DNA of 64,000 nt from Toxorhynchites rutilus septentrionalis. Its lineage: Eukaryota > Arthropoda > Insecta > Diptera > Culicidae. The stretch spans positions 66,816,105-66,880,104 of the forward strand of contig NC_073745.1 of the NCBI RefSeq assembly GCF_029784135.1. The letters are read 5' to 3'. The stretch's first letter is position 1. Each line of letters begins with the position of its first letter. The position numbers and the translations under genes are program-made. This document shows, piece after piece, positions 25,625 to 37,697 of this stretch. The notes under the pieces were generated by a model. It ran no database searches. It saw only the letters and a program-made list of their open reading frames with translations, and had not been told where the DNA came from.

Positions 25625-26167
25625 GTGAGTTGTCATTTGCGTTTTTTTCTTGCCCCGTTGTTTTATGTTTTTCATGTTCGAGTGGGTTAGTACCCATCCG
25701 TGAGGGTCACGCGAGACGGAATGTAATTTGAGTAAACGACCCATCATAAACATGTGTCAAAAGTGTACGTTTGTCGTCAAAAGTCGTCGTAAACATCGAT
25801 TATTTTGGATTCATGTGTAGAACAATATGTAAGAACGGTTGAACCACAAACTTTCGAAAAACTTCTCTATCGTTTTTTTTTGAGACGTTAAACGGAAACG
25901 TTGGACAATCCCTACCTTGGAGCTACGACACGTCTGTTGAGTTATTTATGATATTACTGTAATATAGAACAGCCCTACCTTCAATATCGGATTAAATCCA
26001 CAACAATATTCGCAATCATTTGATTTGGCATTCGTCGAGAAATGTCTTGATTCTAGTGATTCTCAGAAAACACAGAGAGCACAAAATTTATTGTTGTTGA
26101 GTCAATAGTGGTAATTTGACTTTGCCACCTGAACAACACAATCCTGGTGTATCCTTATGAAACATTA

Positions 26168-27491
26168 GACGAATTTCATGCCAACTCGACTGGCAGCACC
26201 ATCTCAGAAACCGTTGTGGGTGTAAACACATGGGTCTTTTAAAAAACTTTGCATACTTAAAATATCAAAAAAAAAAAGCATTGGACTACTTTTTGAAAAG
26301 GGCCAACAAATTTTTCATGATTTTTTATAAAAAATTGTAACTTAAAAACTATGATACCTGCAAATTTTGGTCAAAGAATGAAATGTACGAAATTGTTTAA
26401 AATTTCATAAAAAATACCAAAACTGGTTTTGGCAGAAAAAGAAATTATTTCAAAAATTAAAACTCATTTTTCTGAAAACCGTATTTTTTCAATTCTGTTA
26501 TGAATGAATAGTCCATACAATTTCCAATAAGTCGTCCATACATCGGGAGAAGGACACTTTTACAGGGAAAAAGTTTTTCTAACAACAACTTTTACATTAA
26601 ACATTAATAGTATTTTTATAAAGAAAACATGAAAAAGTTGTTTTTTTTTATCCCATCCGTTTATTAGGCTCATTTAGCAATTCAGCTGTCACAGAGCCGA
26701 ATTTATTCGTATACATTTTTATGTTAAGATAACTATTGTTGTATATTATTTATGCTTAAGATTCGTATCCATCGAAAAAGTTGTTGTCTTTCTCTGTGAA
26801 GGTGCTCATCTTCCTATGTATGGGTGACTTGTTGGAAATTGTAAGTGCTATTTATATCTATTTTACCAGAATTTAAAAAACTCATGTTTTCGAGAAAAAA
26901 TTAATTACAATTTTCAATTTTTTTTCAAAAATTGGTTTGATATTTTTCAAAGAAAACCTTGAAAATACCTACATTTCATGTTTTAACCAACAATTTGTAG
27001 ATCTTATAGTTTTCAGGTTAATATTTTTCGAGAAAAAAGTGGAAACCAACTCAAAATTTCAAAAAAAAAATCACACAAAATCTCTCAGACCTACAAAATT
27101 TTAGTCAAAGAATTAAATGTAGGAAATTATTTATATTTTAATAAAAAAAATATCAAAACAATTTTCGAAGAAAAAAATCATTGAAAATACAAATTCAAAA
27201 TTCATTTTTTTCGAAAACATGTTTCCTTTTAATTCTGAAAAAATGGTTATGAATAGTCTATACAATTTCCAAAAAGTCATCCTTACATCGGAAGATGGGC
27301 ACTTTTACAGGAAAAAAGTTTTTCGAACAACAACTTTTTCATGTTTTTCTTTGAAAAATTACTTTTAATGTTCAATTTGTAACATTTTTATATATAAAAA
27401 TCTAAAAAAACCCATGTTCTTACACCCACAACGTTTCACTGCTATCTGAGATGGTGCTGTCCACGGCCAGTCGAGTTGGCATGAAATTCGC
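26168..27491. mobile_element. Long inverted-repeat (foldback) element, ~1.3 kb
   Basis: Left end GACGAATTTCATGCCAACTC at 26168; right end GAGTTGGCATGAAATTCG, about 27473-27490. Both arms carry the TGGCAGCACCATCTCAGA / CTGAGATGGTGCTG and ACACCCACAACG blocks, and both halves carry the 'GACTTTTACAGG.AAAAAGTTTTTC' block. No ORF. Same family as 37698-39506. Confidence 0.75.
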
Positions 27492-28860
27492 CAATTTTTC
27501 CGAAAACTGAAAGCTCTATGCTGTGCTTCTTCCGTGCATATTCCGCGAATGCATTCTGGTGTGAAAAATTTTTGTACGATCGCTCAACACGTTTGCAAAA
27601 TATGAACGGGAATAACCGGAGCTAGCCAAATTGGCCCATCGTACACTCATGACTAAGTAGTTTCCAAGTAGGTGACTATATTCTATATACTATATTTCTC
27701 TGTGATTTCATTATTTTGCTTTCAAAATATTTTTTGAGCTGTTGGAACAAATGTTCGGAAGCATCACTTTTGAATATTCAATACTGGCACTGTTGATTTC
27801 ATCAGAAAATTCGGTTTCACATTTGACCAACATACAGAAGGTACCCAAACGATTTACATTTGTTTTCATATTTCTCAAGGACCGTTTTTTTTGCATTAAC
27901 TCCACAAATATTTTTTGGATAATTTATTCTTTGCTTTCTTTCATGCATGAAGACTTTATGCAAGACGCAAGACGTATACAGATCAGATCCCCAATGCACA
28001 GTGTACCAGCTTTCTGACAGACCCAGATCTACGAACAGAACTGGACCCAAATAAATCGTTCAGAGGAACATTAACGACATTAGAAACCACCTTTAGTAGA
28101 AAGTTTTGGTGACCCTGAAAGGAGCTGATGTTTTGTGTGGTTTGCAGAAGTAGTTGAAGATGGTTTATTGATGATTCGTTTTTACCCTCGCGAGAACAAT
28201 ACACAAGCTGAACATGTTACGCAATTTGTTTCGTTATACAAAGCATTGTTCATCGGAACCCATGAGAATCGACACAGTGCCTCCACTGAACCAATCGTCA
28301 CCGTTATGCATGATATCTTCCATTCCTTGGATTTTTATCCTAACAAAACCGCTGTCGTGTTATCAGCATTAGGAAACACTGTTGTCTGCTCGCTGGCTGA
28401 AGCAACGCTGTGTATTTGAAATCGCGAATGGTTTATTTATATCCAATTGATGGAAAACGAGTTTCAGTTACAATATTTTCGCTCTTCAGAGTGTCCGCAG
28501 AACGAACGCTTTCGGAACGCTCCAGATTTCCGATTTAGATTAAAATAGATGTATTAATTTCAAATTTCTGTCTTAAATGTCAGATTCCGCATTAAGATTT
28601 AGGTTGGAATTCATAACTATTTTGGATTCAAATTTCATATTCAGATTACAGATACAGATTCTGGATTCCAGATTTCGGATTCCGGAGTCTAAATTCTACG
28701 TAGTTATCCGTTGCGTGAGGAACCAAATGGTTCTTTGAAAAAAGCTCGAAATAAGAATACCCAGTGTTGATTGTATTCACTAACACCTACGACAATGAGT
28801 TAATGGTTTCCGTTTTGCTGATATGGATCCCTAAATCATGGCATTCGACACACTCTCAAG
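27492..28860. other. Unrecognised intron sequence with two short ORFs
   Basis: ORFs at 27742-28017 and 28135-28419 (94 codons, starts MWFAEVVEDGLLMI) have no family I recognise and no upstream signals. 28570-28700 is degenerate AGATTC-type simple sequence. This may be old transposon remnant. Confidence 0.3.
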
Positions 28861-29229
28861 TAGAGATGGGCGAGCGCTCACGAGCCGCTCATTTGAGCCG
28901 GTACGTCAGAAAGAGTGTACGATCCACGGTTCTTTAAAAATAAGCCGCGGCTCTCAAATGAACGGCTCTTGAATGAACCTCTTTTTGAACCGCGGTTCAT
29001 TTAAGAGCCGTTCATTTGAGAACCACGGTTCAAAAAAGAACTGCGGTTCATACAATAACCGTGTTTCTTTTAAGAGCCGGCTTATTGATAAAGAACAGTG
29101 AATCGTACGATCGTTCTGACGAACCGGCAGTGTGGCTTGCGGCAGTGTGGAAGAAATATATGTTTCCCATGCTGCTTTTTAAGCGTTTTCATTTAACTGT
29201 TTGTATGTTTGTAAATTTTGACGGGTTAC

Positions 29230-29965
29230 ATATTTTCTCGAAACCCCATGAATATGGGTATCTAATGAAAGGACTTGACTAGTAGGACACAGTTATTTAT
29301 GAAAAATGTAAATCCAAAATGGCCGCCACCCCAAAATGGGGAAATATGTATTTTTTTCAAAACCCCTCAATATGGGTATCTAATGAAAAGACTTGACTAG
29401 TAAAACATAGTTATTTATGTAAAATGAAAATCCAAGATGGCGGCAGTAACAAAATGGCAGACAACTAATTTCGTCAAAACCCCATCAATATGGGTATCAA
29501 ATGAAAGGGCTTGACTAGTAGACCACAGTTATTTATGAAAAATGTAAATCCAAAATGGCCGCCACCTCAACATGGCGAAATATGTATTTTTTTTCAAAAC
29601 CCCCTCGATATGGGTATCTAATGAAAGTACTTGTCCAGTAGGACACAGTTATTTATGTAAAATGGAAATCCAATATGACGGCCGTTATAAAATGACAGAC
29701 TACATATTTTGCCAAAACCTCATCAATATGGGTATCAAATGAAAGGACTTGACTAGTAGAAAACTGTTATTCGTGAAAAATGTAAATCCAAAATGGCGAC
29801 CGTTACGTAATGACAGACTACTTTTCTTTTGAAACCTCATTATATGGGTATCAGAAGAACGGGCTTGACTAGTAAATCACAGTTATGTATGATAAATCCA
29901 ACCCGCATATGGGTATCGAATGAAATGATTTGACTAATATCATATAGTTATTCATGAAAACATTC
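29230..29965. repeat. Tandem ~118-bp array inside the hAT element (inverted relative to 2046-2800)
   Basis: Six to seven units with 'ATATGGGTATC.AATGAAA', TTGACTAGTAG, ACAGTTATTTATG and CCAAAATGGCCGCC blocks. Landmarks near 29239, 29359, 29476, 29596, 29712 and 29830 give a 116-120 bp period. Confidence 0.8.
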
Positions 29966-30039
29966 CATTCGAAATATTTTAAAAACGTTTGGGATACAAA
30001 ACGGGGAGGAAACTGTGTCGTTATCGAAAACTGCTATAT

Positions 30040-30905
30040 TCTCCCGACTGATAATTCGACATGATCAACATTCTATGGATCAAGTGAAATCAGTTCTAGT
30101 GATTGCAAAAAAGCTCTGTATGAATTGATTTCGGAGCTGGTAAAGCGATCTACAAATCTTGAGTCAGACGAATTAGTAGCCTAACAAATACTGCTAGATC
30201 CTCGCTTCAAGCAGCAAGGTTTTGGGGATAACAGAAAGTACAACTATGCACACCAGTCGTTGATAAGGATGCTAAAAATGACATCCATGGAATACACACC
30301 TACGAAACTACCACAAATCGTTGGTGATGAAGCGCTGTCATCTGAATGGGAGGAGTTTGGTGCATTGGTTGGCAATCTTCGATCCTCACATGATCCAAAA
30401 GCTGCTGCAACATCTATTGTAGATCCACATTTGCTGAGACTAAGCGACCCTTCGTTTTGGTGGAATGAAAGAAAATTTATCTCTCCGCGGCTCTATCTTT
30501 TTGAAAGGGCTACGGTGTGATATGATGTGATATGTTGTGAGCAACGGAATGTTTTCATGAATAACTATATTATATTAGTCAAATCATTTCATTCGATACC
30601 CATATGCGGGTTGGATTTATCATACATAACTGTGATTTACTAGTCAAGCCCGTTAATCTGATACCCATATAATGAGGTTTTCAAAAGAAAAGTAGTCTGT
30701 CATTTTGTAACGGTCGCCATTTTGGATTTACATTTTTCACGAATAACAGTGTTCTACTTTTGAAAATATTATGTATTCCGGCGACTTCAGTACCATGTGA
30801 GCGAGTTTTTCCGAAATCAAGACAAGTTTGCAGTGAAAGATGTAGTCGACTTTCATCAGATAACATTGAAAAGATAATGTTTATAAATAAAAGAAATAAA
30901 AAGAT
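30040..30905 (+). pseudogene. Broken hAT transposase (C-terminal half)
   Basis: The + strand reads a decayed hAT transposase. Around 30190-30245 an in-frame stop is followed by LLDPRFKQQGFGDNRKYNY, the typical LDPRFK block. At 30260-30500 the frame is open and ends with DPSFWWNERKFISPRLY, and at about 30765-30900 there is LCIPATSVPCERVFPKSRQ then CSERCSRLSSDNIEKIMF, the conserved C-terminal dimerisation segment (normally ..SVPSERVFSKAG..). The two halves are separated by about 240 bp of unrelated ~118-bp repeat (30540-30757, opposite orientation to 29230-29965). No complete N-terminal zinc-finger region is visible. The element cannot encode active enzyme. Confidence 0.8.
30540..30757. repeat. 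Two units of the ~118-bp repeat inserted in the transposase pseudogene
   Basis: Carries TTTACTAGTCAAGCCCG, CCATATAATGAGG and CGCCATTTTGGATTTACA, that is, the 2046-2800 orientation. It separates the FISPRLY and CIPATSVP parts of the hAT transposase. Confidence 0.7.
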
Positions 30906-31139
30906 CATTGTGATGGAAATATATCAGAGAAAACCTTCAGTAAAGTAATATTTTTACTTTCTCTGCACTGATTATTGTTTTAAACCTTATTTTTTACGTC
31001 TTCCATTCTTTACATACCCGAATAAACCAATTCTTAAAAAGAGCCGTCGAGCCGCTCAAATGAGCCGGCTCTTAACATTGAGCGCACGGCTCTGAGCCGC
31101 TCACTGAAATGAACCGTTTTGCCCATCTCTACTCTCAAG

Positions 31140-31979
31140 GCATTCTACAGCAAGTTTATCTTTTCGGAATTCCCACATAATTATAAGATATACACGGTCA
31201 TTTTACTGATAATCACGTTCCAGAAGAAGGATGACATAACAGAGCTTAGAAGTCGAAGTCAGCATCTGAATTTGAATCTTTGTTTGAACTTGAATTTTAA
31301 TCAAGAAATTGAAATCTGATGATCTGGAATATGTCTTCAGCAATCTGAGTATTAACCCAAGATATGAATCTAGAATCTAAGTTTGAGCATGAACCAAAAT
31401 TAGGGTCTTTAATCCAGAAATCGTAACCGGAAATCCGAGTTTCTGAGTTTAGATTTTGGTAAAGTTATAATAAAATTGCTAATTCATCGTTTACAAATCC
31501 TTGTTAATAATAACATATCACTACCAAAAATAATTTTCACATCAACTTACTTACAGAAATAAGACCCACTTCGTTTGAAATTTCCATGTGCTTGAATCTC
31601 TAGTTTGAAATAGTTTTTTTTTAGTTTTGGAACTCCGGATTCTGGATTCAAACTCCGTATTCCAATTTCGCTTATTTCTCGAATGGAAAATACACAGCTC
31701 TAAATTATCCTGAACTTGATTTTCTATATGGGTTCAGATCCTGATCCAGAAATTCATATTTATATCTAAGATTCCGAAATAATAACATTCAGATTGATAA
31801 TTGTGAACGCTGCAGAATTTGTTTCTGTTTTCTTTCCCATATTCAGATTCAGAGAACTCATTTATTTTTCACTCTGTTCACCACTAGGTTTTTCAAGACT
31901 CTCAAAAACGAAGTCCACATGAAACAAAAGTCGTATGTTTGACATAATTCGTTTACCATGGAGCAATTCCACAATAAAT
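31140..31979. repeat. Degenerate GAATCT-type simple sequence and unrecognised DNA
   Basis: 31230-31850 is dominated by variants of GAATCTGAATTTGAATC. No gene. Confidence 0.55.
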
Positions 31980-33195
<1,216 letters not shown>

Positions 33196-33679
33196 ATGTC
33201 AATAATTAATATGACTGATTACTTTTTTCGGTGAAAATAACAATATAAATCATGCAAATGAAAGAAATAAACACATCAGTGTAATAATTTTTTTTTTAAT
33301 TTAAATGGATTGAAAACCTTTTCACAATTAGTTTAGCAGTATATTCAATTCTCGATGATTATCCATTCCACTACTGACTACATATTTCCTTTAATTGTAC
33401 ATGCTAAAATATATTTTCCACGATGTGCCACATAATCAAATTATAATTAGTAACAAACACGCTTTTCTGTTAGTTTAGTAGAGAAAAAAAAATGGAATTA
33501 GAGTCTTGAAACGGTGTAGACATCTGGATATGAATTGGAATTTTTATCATCGATTGAATCCAAACTTGATTTGAATTTTAATCTAAATCTGAATCTGGAT
33601 CTGAAATTTGTAATCTAAAATCCATTAATTACAGTTTTGTATCATATTTTATCTAGAGTCGGATTCGGTAATTCTCAGC
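33196..33679. other. A/T-rich intron sequence, no gene
   Basis: No ORF; 33530-33640 has GAATCTG-type simple sequence. Confidence 0.35.
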
Positions 33680-33971
33680 TTAAGGGAGTATTCCTTCATA
33701 TTTCTTTAGTTTAGGCATTCAAGAATATACTCTAGAAAGGTATTATCGAATATCCCATTATTTACTGAGTTAGAACCATTTTAGTGATGCGGTATCTAAC
33801 CTGGCACAATGAACTTCAAACGCGTTTTTCTCGAAACTAATTTTTTCAAACTGGTGTACACGATATATCAAGTTCTGCTGAACCGATTCAGGTCGAATTT
33901 ATATGGATACAATCTGCAGGCATTTCTCTATCGCATGAACCTCTCAAAACATTATTTTTCAAATTTTACTA

Positions 33972-35268
33972 AAGGGTGTGTCACATCAAATTGCATCACG
34001 GAAAAACGCTGTAGAAATTTAACTTTTAGGAATTATATCTTCAGCTTTCGCTTATAATCAGATAAGAGTGTATAGATCACGTTGGCCATGCTTCACTGTC
34101 AATTTTTCGTAAATTTGGAAAAATGTCGTCGAACGAAAAAGAGCGTCGTGAATTAATCCTGTGCACTCATTTCGAGAATCCGGAGATGTCACATCGGGAC
34201 ATCGGTAAGATGCTGGGAATCGTCCAATCCACGGTCAGCAGAGTACTAAAACGATACTTCGAGAACCTTACCATCGACCGGAAGGTGAAGAACGGCAAAA
34301 AAGGATGCACCGTCAGTGAAAAAGATCAGAAGCGCGTAGTTAAGCAGTTTAGACGTGATCAGAGAAGTTCGGTCCGGGATGTCGCCAATAAGCTGAATTT
34401 GTCAAGTTCATTCGTCCAGCGGACCAAGCAGCGGGAGGGCCTGCGTACATACAAGGTTCAGAAGGCTCTTAACCGCGACGAAAGGCAAAACATGGTGGGG
34501 AAGACGCGAGCCCGGAAGCTGTACACCGAAATGCTGACGAAGCCGCATTGCCTGGTAATGGACGACGAAACCTACGTCAAAGCGGACTTTCGTCAGCTGC
34601 CGGGCCTGTTGTTCTTCTCCGCAGAGGACAAATTCAGCGTTCCGGAGGAGATTCGCAAGCAGAAACTATCCAAGTTTGCCAAAAAGTACATGGTGTGGCA
34701 AGCGATCTGCTCTAGCGGAAAGCGGAGTGCCCCCTTCGTGATGACCGGCACGGTAAACGGGCAGGTTTACCTTAGGGAGTGCTTACAGAAGCGCTTACTA
34801 CCACTATTGAAGCAGCACGAGGGCCCGACCATCTTCTGGCCGGATCTCGCTTCGTGCCACTATTCAAAGGACGTGTTGGAGTGGTACGAAGCCAACGGGG
34901 TCACCTTCGTGCCAAAGGAAATGAACCCGCCCAACGCGTCGGAGCTTCGCCCAATAGAGAAATATTTGGCGATTATGAAGCAGGCCCTCCGGAAGAACCC
35001 AAAAGTTGTCAAATCGGAGGCGGACTTCAAGAGAAAATGGATTTCTGTTCAAAAAAAACTACAATCTGACGTTGTACAGAACCTTATGGACGGGGTAAAG
35101 AGGAAGGTGCGAGCATACGGGCTTGGGCTCGAAGTATGAATAAAAAGAAAATGCCAAAAGTTGTTTAAAAGTTTTTATTTTACTGTCTAAAATTTTCTAA
35201 AAGATCGGTCTACTGGGCGAATTTCTACAGCGTTTTTTCCGTGATGCAATTTGATGTGACACACCCTT
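33972..35268 (+). mobile_element. ITm DD37E (mariner/Tc1 superfamily) transposon, apparently complete, 1297 bp
   Basis: TA flanks (33970-33971, 35269-35270). Terminal repeats start AAGGGTGTGTCACATCAAAT and pair over about 49 bp with a single 1-bp indel (five versus six A near CACGGAAAAA). It contains one uninterrupted transposase ORF. Inserted in a TTAA-flanked element. Confidence 0.9.
34123..35139 (+). CDS. DD37E transposase (IS630-Tc1-mariner superfamily), intact 338-aa ORF
   Basis: Cut-and-paste transposase acting in the nucleus on its own terminal repeats. It starts at ATG 34123 (MSSNEKERRELILC). A helix-turn-helix lies at about 20-44 (MSHRDIGKMLGIVQSTVSR) and a second DNA-binding helix region at about 80-100 (SSVRDVANKLNLSSSFVQR). 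The catalytic triad is D148 (in VMDDETYV), D241 (in FWPDLASCHY) and E279 (in LRPIEKY); exactly 37 residues separate the last two, which defines the DD37E group reported from mosquitoes. It ends GLGLEV. The length suits the family. Oddity: the residue pair after EKY is LA, whereas the second copy in this window has WS, the more family-like state, so activity may be impaired. No frameshift or stop. Confidence 0.92.
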   Translation: MSSNEKERRELILCTHFENPEMSHRDIGKMLGIVQSTVSRVLKRYFENLTIDRKVKNGKKGCTVSEKDQKRVVKQFRRDQRSSVRDVANKLNLSSSFVQRTKQREGLRTYKVQKALNRDERQNMVGKTRARKLYTEMLTKPHCLVMDDETYVKADFRQLPGLLFFSAEDKFSVPEEIRKQKLSKFAKKYMVWQAICSSGKRSAPFVMTGTVNGQVYLRECLQKRLLPLLKQHEGPTIFWPDLASCHYSKDVLEWYEANGVTFVPKEMNPPNASELRPIEKYLAIMKQALRKNPKVVKSEADFKRKWISVQKKLQSDVVQNLMDGVKRKVRAYGLGLEV

Positions 35269-35470
35269 TATTTTAAAAAAATCGGGAAACGTAGGAAAAA
35301 ACGTTTTAAACCGCATTTCATCAGCATCCGTTTAATTCTTGTTTTGTTGTCAAAAGATAGATGAACAAATAATGATATAATGGATAGCAAAAATATTCTT
35401 TGTTTTATTTTTACAGAGCTCAAAAAAAAACGTCCGAAATTCGTGTCCCTACACTAGAATACCCCCTTAA

Positions 35471-36830
35471 TCTGAATCCAAAATTCATTCGGGATTGGTA
35501 TATAAACCTGAATCTGGATCCGAATTTGGTAAATTTGAACTTCTGTATTCACTATTCACTATATCTGCAAGCTCTGAATGATCTGAGCTTGGGTAGACTG
35601 TACAATTCGTAGTTGCTCTCCGTGATTGACCTGAATCAACGCAATAGCACAAAGAACACACAGAATGACGCTTGGGACTAGCAAATCATTCTCGTTGTGC
35701 AATTTCGGTGATTCGAGCTTTGAATGAAATAACGACGCCGGCCACGTCCTTACAGTCACCAGGGGAAGGGAAGGAATGTTAGTATGATATTCGTCGCCCG
35801 AAGGCCAGAAGGGTCGCCTCTATAGCGTGGTTCCCTAGCGTTTATCATGGAAGGGATAGTTGTTAGTGAGAATGGTTAAAAAAAAATCAGGATTCACTGC
35901 GGTAAGTGATGTGATTCTAAACGTGAACTCTCAATTATTCGTCGAAATGAGATTTGAAGAAAGTATACACTCTTATCGGACCGGTCATGCATTTCGTTAT
36001 TTCATTTTTATAAGTTCCATCATTTTTCAGACATGCTTCCACTGTCACACTAAGGGATCGAAAAGGCTCAACATGTCACTAGATGGCACTCAAATTGTAA
36101 TTTTATCACAAGCACTTATTTCAAGTTTACAAAATCAAGACACAGGACTCCGACGCTCCAACTCCTCCAACCCGACTCAGTTTGGCATATTTCATGTTTC
36201 ATGTTTCATGGCATGCGATAAACCCAATCTCCCTCGCCCCGTCCGACCGACCCTCTGCGCTGTAACTAAAGCCAATCTTAATAATAAATGTGAATGGCTA
36301 AAACGTGAGCGGCGGCGGTTCGTTTGCTTCGCGTACAAAACGCGTATTGATTTCTGCCATCCGCTCCGCGCACAGTGCTGCCATCTCGCTATCGATTTCT
36401 TACCCGATGAAGTGACGGAAGACGGAGAGGGAATCTATGGGCGGCGATATTTTACATCAGTTTACGGCTGGAATTTTAAGATAAATAAATGTTGTGAAAG
36501 TACCGTTTTTTCCCGTCTCTCTCTCTCGCTCCGTCGTCGCTATCAACAAACCTCTGGGGTGGCGATACAGAACGCTAAAAATGATGATGATTCCTTCCAA
36601 TCGTTTGTTTGTTCCGCAAAAATTGCACACGTATTTTCGTCCATGAGCTCATTTTCCCTCCCGAACCCGAGGTGGTGTTCCTTTCGTTACGATGCGTATC
36701 GCGCCCAAGGGCTCACTTTTTTTTTTGCGCAAAAATGTGACTGTAACCAAATAAGGTAATAAAGCATAGATTTTAACAACTTTTTGTTTCACTTGCCGTG
36801 GTCTGTTGCATACCTAAACGGATTGTTAGG
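35471..36830. promoter_or_regulatory. Unique island in intron 2 with a 299-codon ORF of doubtful meaning
   Basis: After about 35600 the sequence is more complex and GC-richer than the rest of intron 2, and free of repeats known from this window. An ORF at 35860-36759 (TTG start; first ATG 35872) lacks recognisable domains and reads like chance translation (many Cys, Ser, Phe). Possible enhancer, non-coding exon or unknown repeat; I cannot decide. Confidence 0.3.
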
Positions 36831-37697
36831 AATTCAATTTTTGAATTCTTCATTTGAATCTCAAATTCGGTTCTCTTAATCCTGAATCATGTACTGAAAT
36901 ATTTCGGTATAAACTTTGAATTTAAATCCTGATTTATTCTACTGAACCAGTATGACATTTTAAAAAAAAGCAGTATGTCCGATAGTACACTCAAATTGTG
37001 CACTCGAATTTCCGATTTTCTGTTTTACTTGTGGATTTCAAATTCAATTCCAGTTCGTAATCATAATTCACTTTTTCGATTTGAATTCACATCCAAATTC
37101 AGATCTAAATTCATATTTCAAACTTCAGATCCGGATTCGAAAAGCATGTATCAGATCTAAATTCCTAATTAAATTTCAGCTACTGATTTTTGGATTCATT
37201 CATCGAATGAAATCCACTTCACTTTCACTTAGTTCGATTTTTTTCATGTTCCAGATTTGGAATTAGAATCATGAATTTGAAATTAGGAATAGGGGTCTGT
37301 AACCGATAGCGAATTAGAAATCCGGATTTCGAATTCTAACTCAGTCTCAAGCGCAGATTCTAATTTATATTCGAGGTTTGAACATCAGACTAAGATTCAA
37401 CGTCCAGATCGTGACTTAGACTTCAAATTTACACTCCATATTTAATTTTATGTCTCTGATTCCAAATTCCAACATTTAAGCCGAGTTCAAATTTTGCATT
37501 CGCGTTTAATATTAGATTCCTACGTTGGACCTCATATACAGTTCTTTGAATTTTAAATTAAAAAAATCCGAACGTTGGTTTTAGATTCATATCATTCCCT
37601 TATTAGATTGAAATTGTCGACTCGGATTTCAGATAGTGTTTCCAGTGTTCCCCAATTCAAAATTCATTCTTCATTTTTTTCTTCATGATTCATATAT
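36831..37697. repeat. Degenerate GAATTC/AGATTC simple-sequence tract
   Basis: Runs of variants of TTCAGATTCGAATTC on the + strand, without fixed period. No coding capacity. Confidence 0.65.

Larger units (their letters stand above)
28861..31131 (+). mobile_element. hAT transposon with perfect 8-bp target duplication
   Basis: Ends TAGAGATGGGC and GCCCATCTCTA; flanks CTCTCAAG at 28853-28860 and 31132-31139 are identical. Subterminal regions are filled with GAGCCG / GAACCGCGGTTC motifs in both orientations, as expected of transposase-binding repeats. The interior holds a broken transposase and blocks of a ~118-bp repeat that are foreign to it. Confidence 0.9.
33684..35466. mobile_element. TTAA-flanked element (piggyBac-like MITE, tentative) hosting a DD37E transposon
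   Basis: Flanked by TTAA at 33680-33683 and 35467-35470. Ends GGGAGTATTC and GAATACCCCC are inverted with one mismatch. After subtracting the 1.3 kb insertion it is about 480 bp. A TTAA target is characteristic of piggyBac-like elements; the terminal repeat is short, so the class is inference. Confidence 0.5.

Noticed and set aside
35860..36759. 299-codon ORF in intron 2 as a nested gene
   Set aside because: Non-ATG start, no domain, chance-like composition and no start or stop context; kept only as a unique island.
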